Under the pieces are notes generated by a model. The model was given only the letters and a program-made list of their open reading frames with translations. It was not told the DNA's origin and searched no databases. From Actinokineospora fastidiosa (GTDB taxonomy: Bacteria > Actinomycetota > Actinomycetes > Mycobacteriales > Pseudonocardiaceae), in assembly GCF_014648415.1 (NCBI RefSeq), contig NZ_BMRB01000005.1:1-64000 (forward strand): a stretch of 64,000 bases of DNA, in the 5' to 3' direction. Position 1 is the stretch's first letter; every line of letters starts with the position of its first letter. The position numbers and the translations under genes are program-made. Shown here one piece after another: positions 1 through 7,100 of this stretch.

Positions 1-1848
1 GGCACACACTCCACCGGCGGCCCGCAGCCGACAAGCGGCACACACCCCACCAGCGGCCAGCACGCGACTGGCGGTCAGCAGCGCAGCGGAGGCAGGCACG
101 CGCGTGGACCAGCCGCCGGCCCTTCGGCCACCCACTGGTCCGACGGCGGCACCTCCGGACCCACGCCCCACACACCCGGCGCGGAACCACCCACCGGCCA
201 CTGGCCCGAGGACCGCTCGCCCGAACCCCCGCCCCGCGGGCCAGCAGGCGAACCACCCGCTGGAAGCTGGTTCGCAAGCGCTGCCCAACCCCCGTCCGGC
301 GCCGAACCGCCCGGCTGGGCAGAAGGCGGCTCCGAACCCCCATGGCAAGGGCCCGGCGCAGAGCCCAGCCGCTGGTCTGATGGCAGTTCGTCCGAGCCCG
401 CCCCGCGCAGGTCAGCCGGCGAGCCGCCTGCCAGCGACTGGTTCGAAAGCGCCGCCCAACCCCCACCGCACAGGCCCGGCGCAGAACCGCCCGGCAACCG
501 ATGGGACGAAAGCGGCTCCTCCGAGCCCGCGCCGGGCGGGGCTGCTGAATCGCCTCAGCGCCGGGCCACGGGACGCTCCGGCCCTGCGGCACGTCCGGCG
601 GGCGCCGAGGCTCCTGGTGAGCCTGCCGACGACGAGGAACGGGGGGCGGACTCCCCTCCCCTGCCCACCGGGCACGGACACGGCCATGGACCGGCCACTC
701 CGGCGTCCACTCGCGTGCGGCAGCTGCTGGCCATCCTCCTCACCCCCTTCGCCCTGGCCTCGCTGGTGGGGTTGGTGGTGTTGTTCCCCACCGGGGACGC
801 GCCCGCAGTCAGCAGTTCCGGGTTGACCCCGGTCGACGGGACCGTGACGGCCGCGCAGGCGGGGCCGTGCTCCGAGGGGGACGTGGGGGGCACCGACTGC
901 CTCACGCTCACCGTCCAGCTCACCGAAGGGGCGGCGGCGGGTAGCGACATCCGCACCACCGTGCCGCTGGAGCCGAGCACCCCCCGCTTCGCCGTGGGGG
1001 ACGACGTCGTGCTCGCCTACAACGGCGGCGAGCCGTTAAGCGGGCAGTCCTACCAGGTCGTCGACTTCCAGCGCGGGTTTCCGCTGGTCCTGCTGGCCGC
1101 GGTGTTCGCGATGGCGGTCATCGCGCTGGCCCGGTGGAAGGGGCTGTCCGCGCTCGCCGCGCTCGGGGTGAGCATCGGGGTGCTGGTCGTCTTCGTGCTG
1201 CCCGCCATCGTGCGCGGGGAGAACCCGCTGCTGGTGGGCATCACGGCGGCAGGCGTGATCATGTTCGCGGTCCTGTACCTGACGCACGGGTTCTCGGCGC
1301 GGACGTCGACCGCGGTGCTCGGGACGATGGTCAGCCTCGCCCTGATCGGGGCGCTCAGCGCCCTGTTCTCCGCGTTCGCGGCGCTGACCGGGCTGGACGA
1401 GGAGACCGCGACGCTGGTGGGCGTCCTCGGGCGCGAGGTGGACACGCGCGGGCTGCTGCTGGCGGGCATCGTCATCGGCGCCCTGGGTGTGCTCGACGAC
1501 GTGACCGTGACCCAGACCAGCGCCGTGTGGGAGCTCCGCGCGGCCAACCCGTCCCTGGGATGGCGGGAGCTGTACGCCGCCGGGGTGCGCATCGGCCGCG
1601 ACCACGTCGCCTCCGCGGTGAACACGCTCGTCATGGCGTACGCGGGCGCCGCCCTGCCGCTGCTGCTCTACTCGTCGGTCTCCGGGGTCGGCGCAGGCGC
1701 GATCCTGGGGTCCCAGGACATCGCCCAGGAGATCGTGCGGACCCTGGTGGGCAGCATCGGCCTCGTGGCCGCCGTGCCCGTGACGACCGCGCTGGCGGCC
1801 CTGGTCGCCGTGCGCGAGGTCAGTCCAGCGACGCCACGAACCGGGTGA
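1..1848 (+). CDS. YibE/F family membrane protein, 5' end outside the window
   Basis: The reading frame is open from base 1 to the TGA at 1846-1848, so the start lies upstream. The first ~230 codons are low complexity, rich in Pro, Gly, Ala, Ser and Glu, with imperfect ~45-50 residue repeats built around AGEPPA..WF.SAAQPP (bases ~245-400 and ~415-540). A His-rich HGHGHGPATPAS segment then leads straight into the first membrane helix (RQLLAILLTPFALASLV). This His-rich lead before helix 1 is what I recall from actinobacterial YibE/F proteins, which is why I prefer this frame to the ATG-initiated one at 104. An extracytoplasmic loop (~40-130 counting from the codon at 715) is followed by about seven further hydrophobic helices. 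YibE/F proteins are polytopic membrane proteins of uncertain transport function. A downstream GTG at 715 would give only the membrane part. The 3' end overlaps the convergent gene by 29 nt. Confidence 0.8.
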   Translation, partial: GTHSTGGPQPTSGTHPTSGQHATGGQQRSGGRHARGPAAGPSATHWSDGGTSGPTPHTPGAEPPTGHWPEDRSPEPPPRGPAGEPPAGSWFASAAQPPSGAEPPGWAEGGSEPPWQGPGAEPSRWSDGSSSEPAPRRSAGEPPASDWFESAAQPPPHRPGAEPPGNRWDESGSSEPAPGGAAESPQRRATGRSGPAARPAGAEAPGEPADDEERGADSPPLPTGHGHGHGPATPASTRVRQLLAILLTPFALASLVGLVVLFPTGDAPAVSSSGLTPVDGTVTAAQAGPCSEGDVGGTDCLTLTVQLTEGAAAGSDIRTTVPLEPSTPRFAVGDDVVLAYNGGEPLSGQSYQVVDFQRGFPLVLLAAVFAMAVIALARWKGLSALAALGVSIGVLVVFVLPAIVRGENPLLVGITAAGVIMFAVLYLTHGFSARTSTAVLGTMVSLALIGALSALFSAFAALTGLDEETATLVGVLGREVDTRGLLLAGIVIGALGVLDDVTVTQTSAVWELRAANPSLGWRELYAAGVRIGRDHVASAVNTLVMAYAGAALPLLLYSSVSGVGAGAILGSQDIAQEIVRTLVGSIGLVAAVPVTTALAALVAVREVSPATPRTG

Positions 1849-2455
1849 CGGCGTCGCCGCTGAGCCGCTGGGCGAGCTTGCCCTGCGGGGCGGCCGCCGC
1901 CAGCTGGTAGAGCGGCCGCTCCGGCGCGGCCTCGCCCTTGGCCTCCGCCCGCAGCTGGGCGACCAGGAGCTGGGAGAACACCAGGCCCGCCGAGTGCTCG
2001 CTGGCGGCCATCGCGTCGGCCAGCCTGCGCAGCGCGAGGATGCCCAGCTCGCGCCCGCCGGTCCCGGCGTACACCGCCAGCGTGATGTTGATCGTGCGCC
2101 TGCCCTGCGCGACCAGCACGCTGACCGTCCGCATGCCGCGCACGTCACTGACCAGCAGCTCGATGCGGTCGGCGTGCCGCAGGTCGACGGACTTGCTGCC
2201 GATGGTGCGGGCGACGACCGTCGTGCCCTCCAGCGTCAGCCGCCTGCGCCCGGCGGCCCACGAGACGAGCAGGAACACGGCCACCAGCACGGCCGCGGTC
2301 ACCAGACCCGTGGTCAAACCGGCCGTCGACCCCGCGATGAGCCCCACGACCAGCCCGACGACCGCGCCGACCCCCACGCCGAGCAGGGCGACGACCGCCG
2401 TCGCGCAGCCGCGCCGGGTCTGCCGGGTCGGGACGCTGAGCGGGACGGCCTCCAT
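1820..2455 (-). CDS. Conserved hypothetical two-helix membrane protein
   Basis: This 211-residue protein has two closely spaced hydrophobic segments (about residues 17-43 and 49-68) and then a cytoplasmic beta-rich domain starting RRRLTLEGTTVVARTIG, reminiscent of PH-like bacterial domains, with an Ala/Leu-rich helical tail. I do not recognise a named family. Its ATG overlaps the TGA of the upstream MBL-fold hydrolase gene by one base (TGATG), so the two are probably co-translated. The 3' end runs 29 nt into the convergent yibE/F gene. Coding is supported by the tight junction and normal actinobacterial composition; the function is unknown. Confidence 0.75.
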   Translation of the reverse strand: MEAVPLSVPTRQTRRGCATAVVALLGVGVGAVVGLVVGLIAGSTAGLTTGLVTAAVLVAVFLLVSWAAGRRRLTLEGTTVVARTIGSKSVDLRHADRIELLVSDVRGMRTVSVLVAQGRRTINITLAVYAGTGGRELGILALRRLADAMAASEHSAGLVFSQLLVAQLRAEAKGEAAPERPLYQLAAAAPQGKLAQRLSGDAVTRFVASLD

Positions 2456-3165
2456 CAGATGCCCCGGCCCCGGCCGCGGTGCGCCGACCCCGGGTCGGAC
2501 AGGTCGATCATGCCGGTGAGGAACGGGTTGCTCGCCCGCTCGCGGCCGATCGTGGTCGCCGGGCCGTGCCCGGGCAGCACCACGGTGTCGTCGGGCAGCG
2601 GGAGGATCTTGGTGCGCAGCGACTCGGTCATCTCCGCCATCGACCCGCCGGGCAGGTCGGTGCGGCCGATGGACCCGGCGAAGAGGGTGTCGCCCGCGAA
2701 CATCAGCTCGCCGCCCTCCTCGGTCGCGGTGCGGAAGGTGACCGAGCCCCGGGTGTGGCCGGGGGTGTGGTCGACGGTGAGCGTCAGGCCCGCGAGGTCC
2801 AGTTCCGCGCCGTCGGTCATCTCCCGGACCTCGGCGGGCTCGCGCATCGCCAGCTCGCCGAAGAACGCGGCGGCCTCCTTGCTCATCCCGAGCATCGGGT
2901 CCGACAGCAGCGCGCGGTCCTCGGGGTGGATCCAGGCGGGGATGTCGTTGCCGTCGCAGACCGGCGTCACCGAGAACGTGTGGTCGAGGTGGCCGTGGGT
3001 CAGCACGACCGCGACCGGGGACAGCCGGTACTTGGCGATCGCCTCCGCGACGCCCGCCTCGGCCTCCTGACCTGGGTCGACGATCACGCAGGGCGCCCCT
3101 TCGCCCGCGGCGACGAGGTAGCAGTTGGTCTGGAAAGCACCGGCGGGGAAGCCGACGACGAGCAC
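2455..3165 (-). CDS. MBL-fold metallo-hydrolase (glyoxalase II-like)
   Basis: This 236-residue protein has the metal-binding signature THGHLDH (residues ~56-62), a second histidine in TPGHTRGS (~134), the aspartate of FAGDTLF (~157) and the last histidine in LPGHGPATT (~201). These are the ligands of the binuclear zinc/iron centre of hydroxyacylglutathione hydrolase-like enzymes. The N-terminus FPAGAFQTNCYLV is typical of the short, single-domain YcbL/GloB2-like group, which lacks the glutathione-binding C-terminal domain of true glyoxalase II. The likely role is thioester hydrolysis in detoxification; the substrate cannot be read from sequence. In M. tuberculosis a glyoxalase II-like gene also lies beside the cyclophilin and relA genes, as here. 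Confidence 0.88.
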   Translation of the reverse strand: MLVVGFPAGAFQTNCYLVAAGEGAPCVIVDPGQEAEAGVAEAIAKYRLSPVAVVLTHGHLDHTFSVTPVCDGNDIPAWIHPEDRALLSDPMLGMSKEAAAFFGELAMREPAEVREMTDGAELDLAGLTLTVDHTPGHTRGSVTFRTATEEGGELMFAGDTLFAGSIGRTDLPGGSMAEMTESLRTKILPLPDDTVVLPGHGPATTIGRERASNPFLTGMIDLSDPGSAHRGRGRGI

Positions 3166-3292
3166 GGGCGGACCTCCGGGAGCCGATTTCCTCTCCGCGC
3201 GAGCCTAGTCGGGGCGACCTCCCACGCTGTTCTTACCCCGGTGCCCCCTAGACTGCGCGCCTGCCAGGGATCACGTCACGGGAGGGTGCCAG

Positions 3293-4168
3293 GTGCCGAC
3301 CAACCAGCAGCGCCGGGAAGCGGCGAAGCGGAAGCTGGAACGCCAGATGGTCCGCCGGGCTGAGCGCGCCAAGAAGCGGCGCATCTTCGCCGTCGGCGCC
3401 ACCGTCATCGGCGTCGTGCTCGTCGTGGGGCTGATCTATTGGCTCACCACGATCGGCGGCGACGACACCACCGACCCGGCGGCGCAGACCGACACCACCG
3501 CGCCCGAGGCGACGCCGGACGTGCCCGCGAGCATCCCGACGGAGCTGGCGGCGGTGCCCAAGCGGCCCAAGGCGCTGCCCGCGACGACGACCTGCGAGTA
3601 CCGCACCGAGGAGGGCGCCGAGCCCGCCAAGGAGGTCGACGCCCCGCCGACCGCGGACGTGTCCGCGACGGGCACCGTGCAGGCCACCATCAAGCTCTCG
3701 ACGGGCGACGTGAAGGCAACGCTGGACCGCGCCCTGGCGCCGTGCACCGTGAACAGCTTCGTGAGCCTGGCCAAGCAGGGCTACTTCGCCGACGCCCCCT
3801 GCCACCGCCTGACCACCGGCGAGGGCCTGCAGGTCCTGCAGTGCGGCGACCCGACCGGCACCGGCAGCGGCGGCCCCGGCTACGTCTTCGACAACGAGAC
3901 CTTCCCGGAGATCAAGTACGGCCGCGGCATCCTGGCCATGGCGAACGCGGGCGGCACCAAGAAGGGCGAGGGCACCAACGGCAGCCAGTTCTTCATCGTC
4001 TACGGCTCCGCCGAGCTGCCCCCGGACTACACCGTCTTCGGCAGCATCGACGCCGAGAGCATGAAGGTGATCGACGAGATCGCCAAGGCGGGCACCATCT
4101 CCCAGGGCATGCCCGGGGACGGCAAGCCCAAGACCGAGGTGGCGATCACCGCGGTCGAGATCGCGTGA
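3293..4168 (+). CDS. Membrane-anchored cyclophilin-type peptidyl-prolyl isomerase (copy 1)
   Basis: GTG start at 3293 with a GGGAGGG Shine-Dalgarno a few bases upstream; 291 residues. The N-terminus is highly basic (TNQQRREAAKRKLERQ), followed by one membrane helix (~residues 28-52) and a Thr/Pro/Asp-rich linker, so the enzyme domain is outside the membrane. The cyclophilin domain (~125-290) contains CHRLTTGEGLQVLQCGDP, holding the catalytic Arg and the conserved Gln, then GTGSGGPGY and NGSQFFIVYG. It should catalyse cis-trans isomerisation of X-Pro bonds in exported proteins. It is the first of three head-to-tail cyclophilin genes and the likely orthologue of the single gene near relA in mycobacteria. 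Its stop overlaps the next start (GTGA). Confidence 0.92.
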   Translation: MPTNQQRREAAKRKLERQMVRRAERAKKRRIFAVGATVIGVVLVVGLIYWLTTIGGDDTTDPAAQTDTTAPEATPDVPASIPTELAAVPKRPKALPATTTCEYRTEEGAEPAKEVDAPPTADVSATGTVQATIKLSTGDVKATLDRALAPCTVNSFVSLAKQGYFADAPCHRLTTGEGLQVLQCGDPTGTGSGGPGYVFDNETFPEIKYGRGILAMANAGGTKKGEGTNGSQFFIVYGSAELPPDYTVFGSIDAESMKVIDEIAKAGTISQGMPGDGKPKTEVAITAVEIA

Positions 4169-4980
4169 TCGCGCCCCGGGTCGGCCTGGCCGCCGCGCTG
4201 CTCTGCGGCGCGGCGGCGCTGACCGCCTGCGCGTCCACCGTGTCCGGCAGCGCCAGCGGGTCGGGGTCCACCACCGAGCGGACCACGACCGAGAGGACCA
4301 CGACGAGCACCGCGCCCGCGGGCGACGTGGACGTCCCGGCGAGCATCCCGACGGAGCTGGCGCCGATGCCCAAGCGGACCACGGCGCTCCCGGCCAAGGT
4401 CGACTGCGAGTACCGGACGGAGCAGGGCGCGGCACCGGCCAAGGACGTCGACGCCCCGCCCGCGACCGGCGTGTCCGCGCAGGGCACCGCGGCCGCGACC
4501 ATCGCGCTCGGCGGCGGCGACGTGGCGGTCACGCTGGACCGCGCGCTCGCCCCGTGCGCGGTGAACAACTTCGTCAGCCTCGCCAAGCAGGGCTACTACG
4601 ACGACACGACGTGCCACCGCCTGACGACGGCGGAGTCGCTGCAGGTCCTGCAGTGCGGCGACCCGACCGGAACGGGCAGCGGCGGCCCCGGCTACACCTT
4701 CGACGACGAGGTGTTCCCCGAACTCGAGTACGGGCGCGGCATGCTGGCCATGGCCAACGCGGGCACCGGCGCGGACGGCAACGGCACCAACGGCAGCCAG
4801 TTCTTCATCGTCTACGGCGCCTGCGAGATCCCGCCGAACTACACCGTCTTCGGCAGCATCGACGCCGCGAGCATGGCGGTGGTCGACGAGATCGCCAAGG
4901 CGGGCACGGTCTCCGAGGGCATGCCGGGCGACGGCAAGCCCTCGGCCGAGGTCGTGATCAGCGGCGTCGAGGTCGCGTGA
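4165..4980 (+). CDS. Lipoprotein cyclophilin-type peptidyl-prolyl isomerase (copy 2)
   Basis: The GTG start at 4165 overlaps the stop of copy 1 by four bases (GTGA), implying translational coupling; 271 residues. The N-terminus is a lipoprotein signal: basic residues, hydrophobic core GLAAALLCGAAALTA, then a lipobox Cys (LTAC). A Ser/Thr-rich spacer follows. The cyclophilin domain repeats the copy 1 motifs (CHRLTTAESLQVLQCGDP, GTGSGGPGYTF, TNGSQFFIVYG). The region DVPASIPTELAPMPKR is shared almost exactly with copy 1, so the genes look like a local tandem duplication in which the membrane anchor was exchanged for a lipid anchor. Confidence 0.88.
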   Translation: MIAPRVGLAAALLCGAAALTACASTVSGSASGSGSTTERTTTERTTTSTAPAGDVDVPASIPTELAPMPKRTTALPAKVDCEYRTEQGAAPAKDVDAPPATGVSAQGTAAATIALGGGDVAVTLDRALAPCAVNNFVSLAKQGYYDDTTCHRLTTAESLQVLQCGDPTGTGSGGPGYTFDDEVFPELEYGRGMLAMANAGTGADGNGTNGSQFFIVYGACEIPPNYTVFGSIDAASMAVVDEIAKAGTVSEGMPGDGKPSAEVVISGVEVA

Positions 4981-5687
4981 GCGTGCGGGTCGTCATGGCC
5001 GTCGCGCTGCTGGCCTGCGCGGCGGGCTGTGATGCGCCCACTCCGGACAGCGCCGCGGCGTCCGCCGCGACAACCGCGACTACGACCACGGTCGCCACCA
5101 CCTCGGCGTCCTGCGACTACCGCCCGACCCCCGAGGACCCGCCGGCGGACGGCAGGGACGTCGGCCTGCCGTCCGGCGTCGCCGCCCCGGACGTGGTGAT
5201 CCTGCTGACCAACCACGGCGAGATCACCATGGCGATGTCGCGCGCGACGCCGTGCACCACGGCGAGCATCTCGCACCTGGCCACGTCCGGCTTCTACACC
5301 GGCTCCCCGTGCCACCGCATGACCAAGGCCGAGACCCTGTCCGTGCTCCAGTGCGGCGACCCGACCGGCACGGGTTCCGGCGGCCCGGGCTACACGCTGC
5401 CGGACGAGAACCCGACGGACCTCAAGCCCGCGAGCACGGCGGGCTACGTGACCTACCCGCGCGGCACCGTCGCCATGGCCAACACGGGCGAGCCGCACAG
5501 CGGCGGCAGCCAGTTCTTCCTCGTGTACGCCGATTCGACGCTGCCTCCGACCTACGCGGTCTTCGCGACGCTGGACGAGGCGAGCCTCGCGGTGCTGGAC
5601 AAGATCGCCGAGGGCGGGGTGGCGGGCGGCGGCCGCGACGGCGCGCCCGCGGTCGCGGTGACCATCGAGAAGGCCCTCGCCGCCTGA
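4977..5687 (+). CDS. Lipoprotein cyclophilin-type peptidyl-prolyl isomerase (copy 3, divergent)
   Basis: The GTG at 4977 again overlaps the previous stop as GTGA; 236 residues. A short signal (VVMAVALLACAAGC) ends in a plausible lipobox Cys, followed by an Ala/Thr spacer. The cyclophilin core keeps CHRMTKAETLSVLQCGDP, GTGSGGPGYTL and GGSQFFLVYAD, so the catalytic Arg and the core Phe residues remain. It is the most divergent copy: it lacks the IPTEL.PK segment and has a changed substrate-facing segment (DENPTDLKPAS). It may act on a different set of exported proteins. Confidence 0.85.
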   Translation: MSVRVVMAVALLACAAGCDAPTPDSAAASAATTATTTTVATTSASCDYRPTPEDPPADGRDVGLPSGVAAPDVVILLTNHGEITMAMSRATPCTTASISHLATSGFYTGSPCHRMTKAETLSVLQCGDPTGTGSGGPGYTLPDENPTDLKPASTAGYVTYPRGTVAMANTGEPHSGGSQFFLVYADSTLPPTYAVFATLDEASLAVLDKIAEGGVAGGGRDGAPAVAVTIEKALAA

Positions 5688-5743
5688 GATCGGGGCTTGG
5701 GCCGTCCGGGGGACCGCCTGTCCCGCTTTCGTCCGCTGCCTAC

Positions 5744-5759
5744 CTCGATATATAGCGAG
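5744..5759. promoter_or_regulatory. AT-rich imperfect palindrome in the promoter of the Cys-rich peptide gene
   Basis: CTCGATATATAGCGAG reads as CTCG-N-TATATA-N-CGAG on both strands, with one mismatched pair. It lies 41 nt upstream of the ATG at 5801 in an otherwise GC-rich region and is followed by GTATAG, which could serve as a -10 element. This looks like a dimeric operator overlapping a promoter; the regulator is unknown, the neighbouring AraC-type protein being one candidate. Confidence 0.45.
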
Positions 5760-5800
5760 TAGCGTATAGGTCACTGACCGCGCACGAGAGGTGACCCGCG

Positions 5801-5902
5801 ATGAGCACTCGTCCCCGCGCAAAGTCTGTCCGGCCCGCTGGCTGCGGCTGCGGCTGCAGCAACTGCTCCGGCCCCGGCTGCGGCTGCTGCGGCAGCTGCT
5901 GA
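5801..5902 (+). CDS. 33-residue Cys/Gly-rich micropeptide
   Basis: ATG at 5801 with a GAGAGGTG Shine-Dalgarno 7-10 nt upstream; TGA at 5900-5902. The peptide has a basic N-terminal third (MSTRPRAKSVRPAG) and then eight cysteines in 19 residues (CGCGCSNCSGPGCGCCGSC), with no Trp, Tyr, Phe, Leu or Ile. It is flanked by an AT-rich palindrome upstream and a 9-bp-stem hairpin immediately downstream (5910-5939), so it looks like an independent mini-gene. Cys density suggests metal binding (metallothionein-like) or a precursor peptide whose Cys-rich core is modified. I do not recognise a named family, and no modifying enzyme is adjacent. Coding status is inferred from start context and flanking signals. 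Confidence 0.6.
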   Translation: MSTRPRAKSVRPAGCGCGCSNCSGPGCGCCGSC

Positions 5903-5909
5903 CGCCGAG

Positions 5910-5939
5910 CACCGGGCGGGTCATGCCGCTCGCCCGGTG
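5910..5939 (+). terminator. Hairpin after the Cys-rich peptide gene
   Basis: CACCGGGCG and CGCCCGGTG form a perfect 9-bp stem with a 12-nt loop, starting 8 nt after the peptide stop codon. No T-tract follows, as is usual for actinobacterial terminators. Confidence 0.5.
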
Positions 5940-5972
5940 GGCCGTGTCGGTGGGCGCTGCGACACTGCCGGG

Positions 5973-6656
5973 GTGACTTACCGGGAGCTGCGGGTCGATG
6001 TCCCCGGCGTGGCGTGCCTGTGGTCGGTCGACGTCGACGGCCCCGGCGGCCGGGTGGTGCCCGACGGCTGCACGGACCTGATGTGGCACGCGGCGGCCGA
6101 CCGGCTGTTCGTGGCCGGACCCGACACCACCGCGCACACCACCACGTTGCCGCCCGGGCGCCTGGTCGGCGTCCGCTACCTCCCGGGAGCGGCCGGGTTC
6201 GGCGTCCCCGCCGACGCGCTGCGCGACGGCCGCCCCGACCTGGCCGACGTCTGGACCAGGCAGGCCGCGGAGGCGCTGACCGAGCGCCTGCGCGGAGCGA
6301 CGGCGGAGGAGGCCCAGCGGATCCTCCTGCTGGCCGCCCCCGCCGCGCCGGACCCGCTGGCCGCCCGGGTGCGCCTGCTGGCCGAGACCGGCCGCGTGCG
6401 CGACATCGCCGACGCCGTCGGCTACGGCGAACGCCAACTGCGCCGACGCTGCCTGGCCGCCTTCGGCTACGGCCCCAAGACCCTGCACCGCGTCCTGCGC
6501 TTCCAGCGCGCCCTCCGACTGGCCCGCGCGGGCCTGCGGTTCACCGACGTCGCCGCCCGGGCAGGCTACGCCGACCAGGCCCACCTCGCCCGCGACGTCC
6601 GCGACCTCGCCCAGGCCCCGCTCACAGCTCTCGTCCATGCGCCCACAGAGTCTTGA
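5973..6656 (+). CDS. AraC-type helix-turn-helix regulator with DUF6597-like N-domain
   Basis: GTG at 5973 (VTYRELRVDVPG) is chosen because upstream in-frame codons look non-coding; 227 residues. The N-terminal domain carries VVPDGCTDLMW, typical of the DUF6597-like ligand-binding domain found in front of AraC HTH modules. The C-terminal half has the two AraC helix-turn-helix units (IADAVGYGERQLRRRC and VAARAGYADQAHLARD) with the linking FGYGPKTLHRVLRFQRAL. It should act as a DNA-binding regulator responding to an unknown ligand. The last ~30 codons lie in the first of three tandem copies of a ~170-bp segment, so the end of this gene is repeated twice downstream without its own start. Confidence 0.85.
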   Translation: MTYRELRVDVPGVACLWSVDVDGPGGRVVPDGCTDLMWHAAADRLFVAGPDTTAHTTTLPPGRLVGVRYLPGAAGFGVPADALRDGRPDLADVWTRQAAEALTERLRGATAEEAQRILLLAAPAAPDPLAARVRLLAETGRVRDIADAVGYGERQLRRRCLAAFGYGPKTLHRVLRFQRALRLARAGLRFTDVAARAGYADQAHLARDVRDLAQAPLTALVHAPTES

Positions 6657-7100
6657 GCGCCTCGATCGTCACCAGGCCCAACCACACGTGCTCCACCACT
6701 GAGCCAGCACAGCCACCAACCACCGCCCGCGCCGGGCACGCCGACCAGGCCCACCTCGCCCGCGACGTCCGGGACCTCGCTCAGGCCCCGCTCACAGCTC
6801 TCGTCCATACGCCCGCAGGGTCTTGAGCGCCTCGATCGTCACCAGGCCCAACCACACGTGCTCCACCACCGGCGCCCCCATGAGCCAGCACAGCCACCAA
6901 CCACCGCCCGCGGCCGGGCACGCCGACCAACCCACCTCGCCCGCGACGTCCGGGACCTCGCTCAGGCCCCGCTCACAGCTCTCGTCCATGCGCTCGCAGG
7001 GTCTTGAGCGCCTCGATCGTCACCGGGCCCGACCACTCGTGCTCCACCACCGGGGTCCAGATGAGCCAGCGCGGCCGCCAGCCGCCGTCGGCGCCGCGTT
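6570..7100. repeat. Three tandem imperfect copies (~170 and ~182 bp period) of a convergent-gene junction
   Basis: Copies begin with GCCGACCA at 6570, 6740 and 6922. Each carries, on the plus strand, the end of the AraC-type regulator (ADQAHLARDVRDLAQAPLTA) and, on the minus strand, the end of the toroid protein (VTIEALKTLRAHGREL, in copy 2 VTIEALKTLRAYGREL). Copy 1 ends the functional regulator; copy 3 ends the functional minus-strand gene; copy 2 is an orphan. The copies differ by scattered substitutions and short indels, so the duplication is not recent. Confidence 0.85.

Noticed and set aside
104-826. A 240-codon plus-strand frame rich in Pro, Ala and Arg at the left edge
   Set aside because: It is a shifted frame of the Pro/Gly-rich yibE/F extension; the other frame continues into a recognisable His-rich lead and membrane core.
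6570-7100. Possible CRISPR array
   Set aside because: Only three units of 170-182 bp with coding content and no short repeat/spacer alternation; no cas genes nearby.
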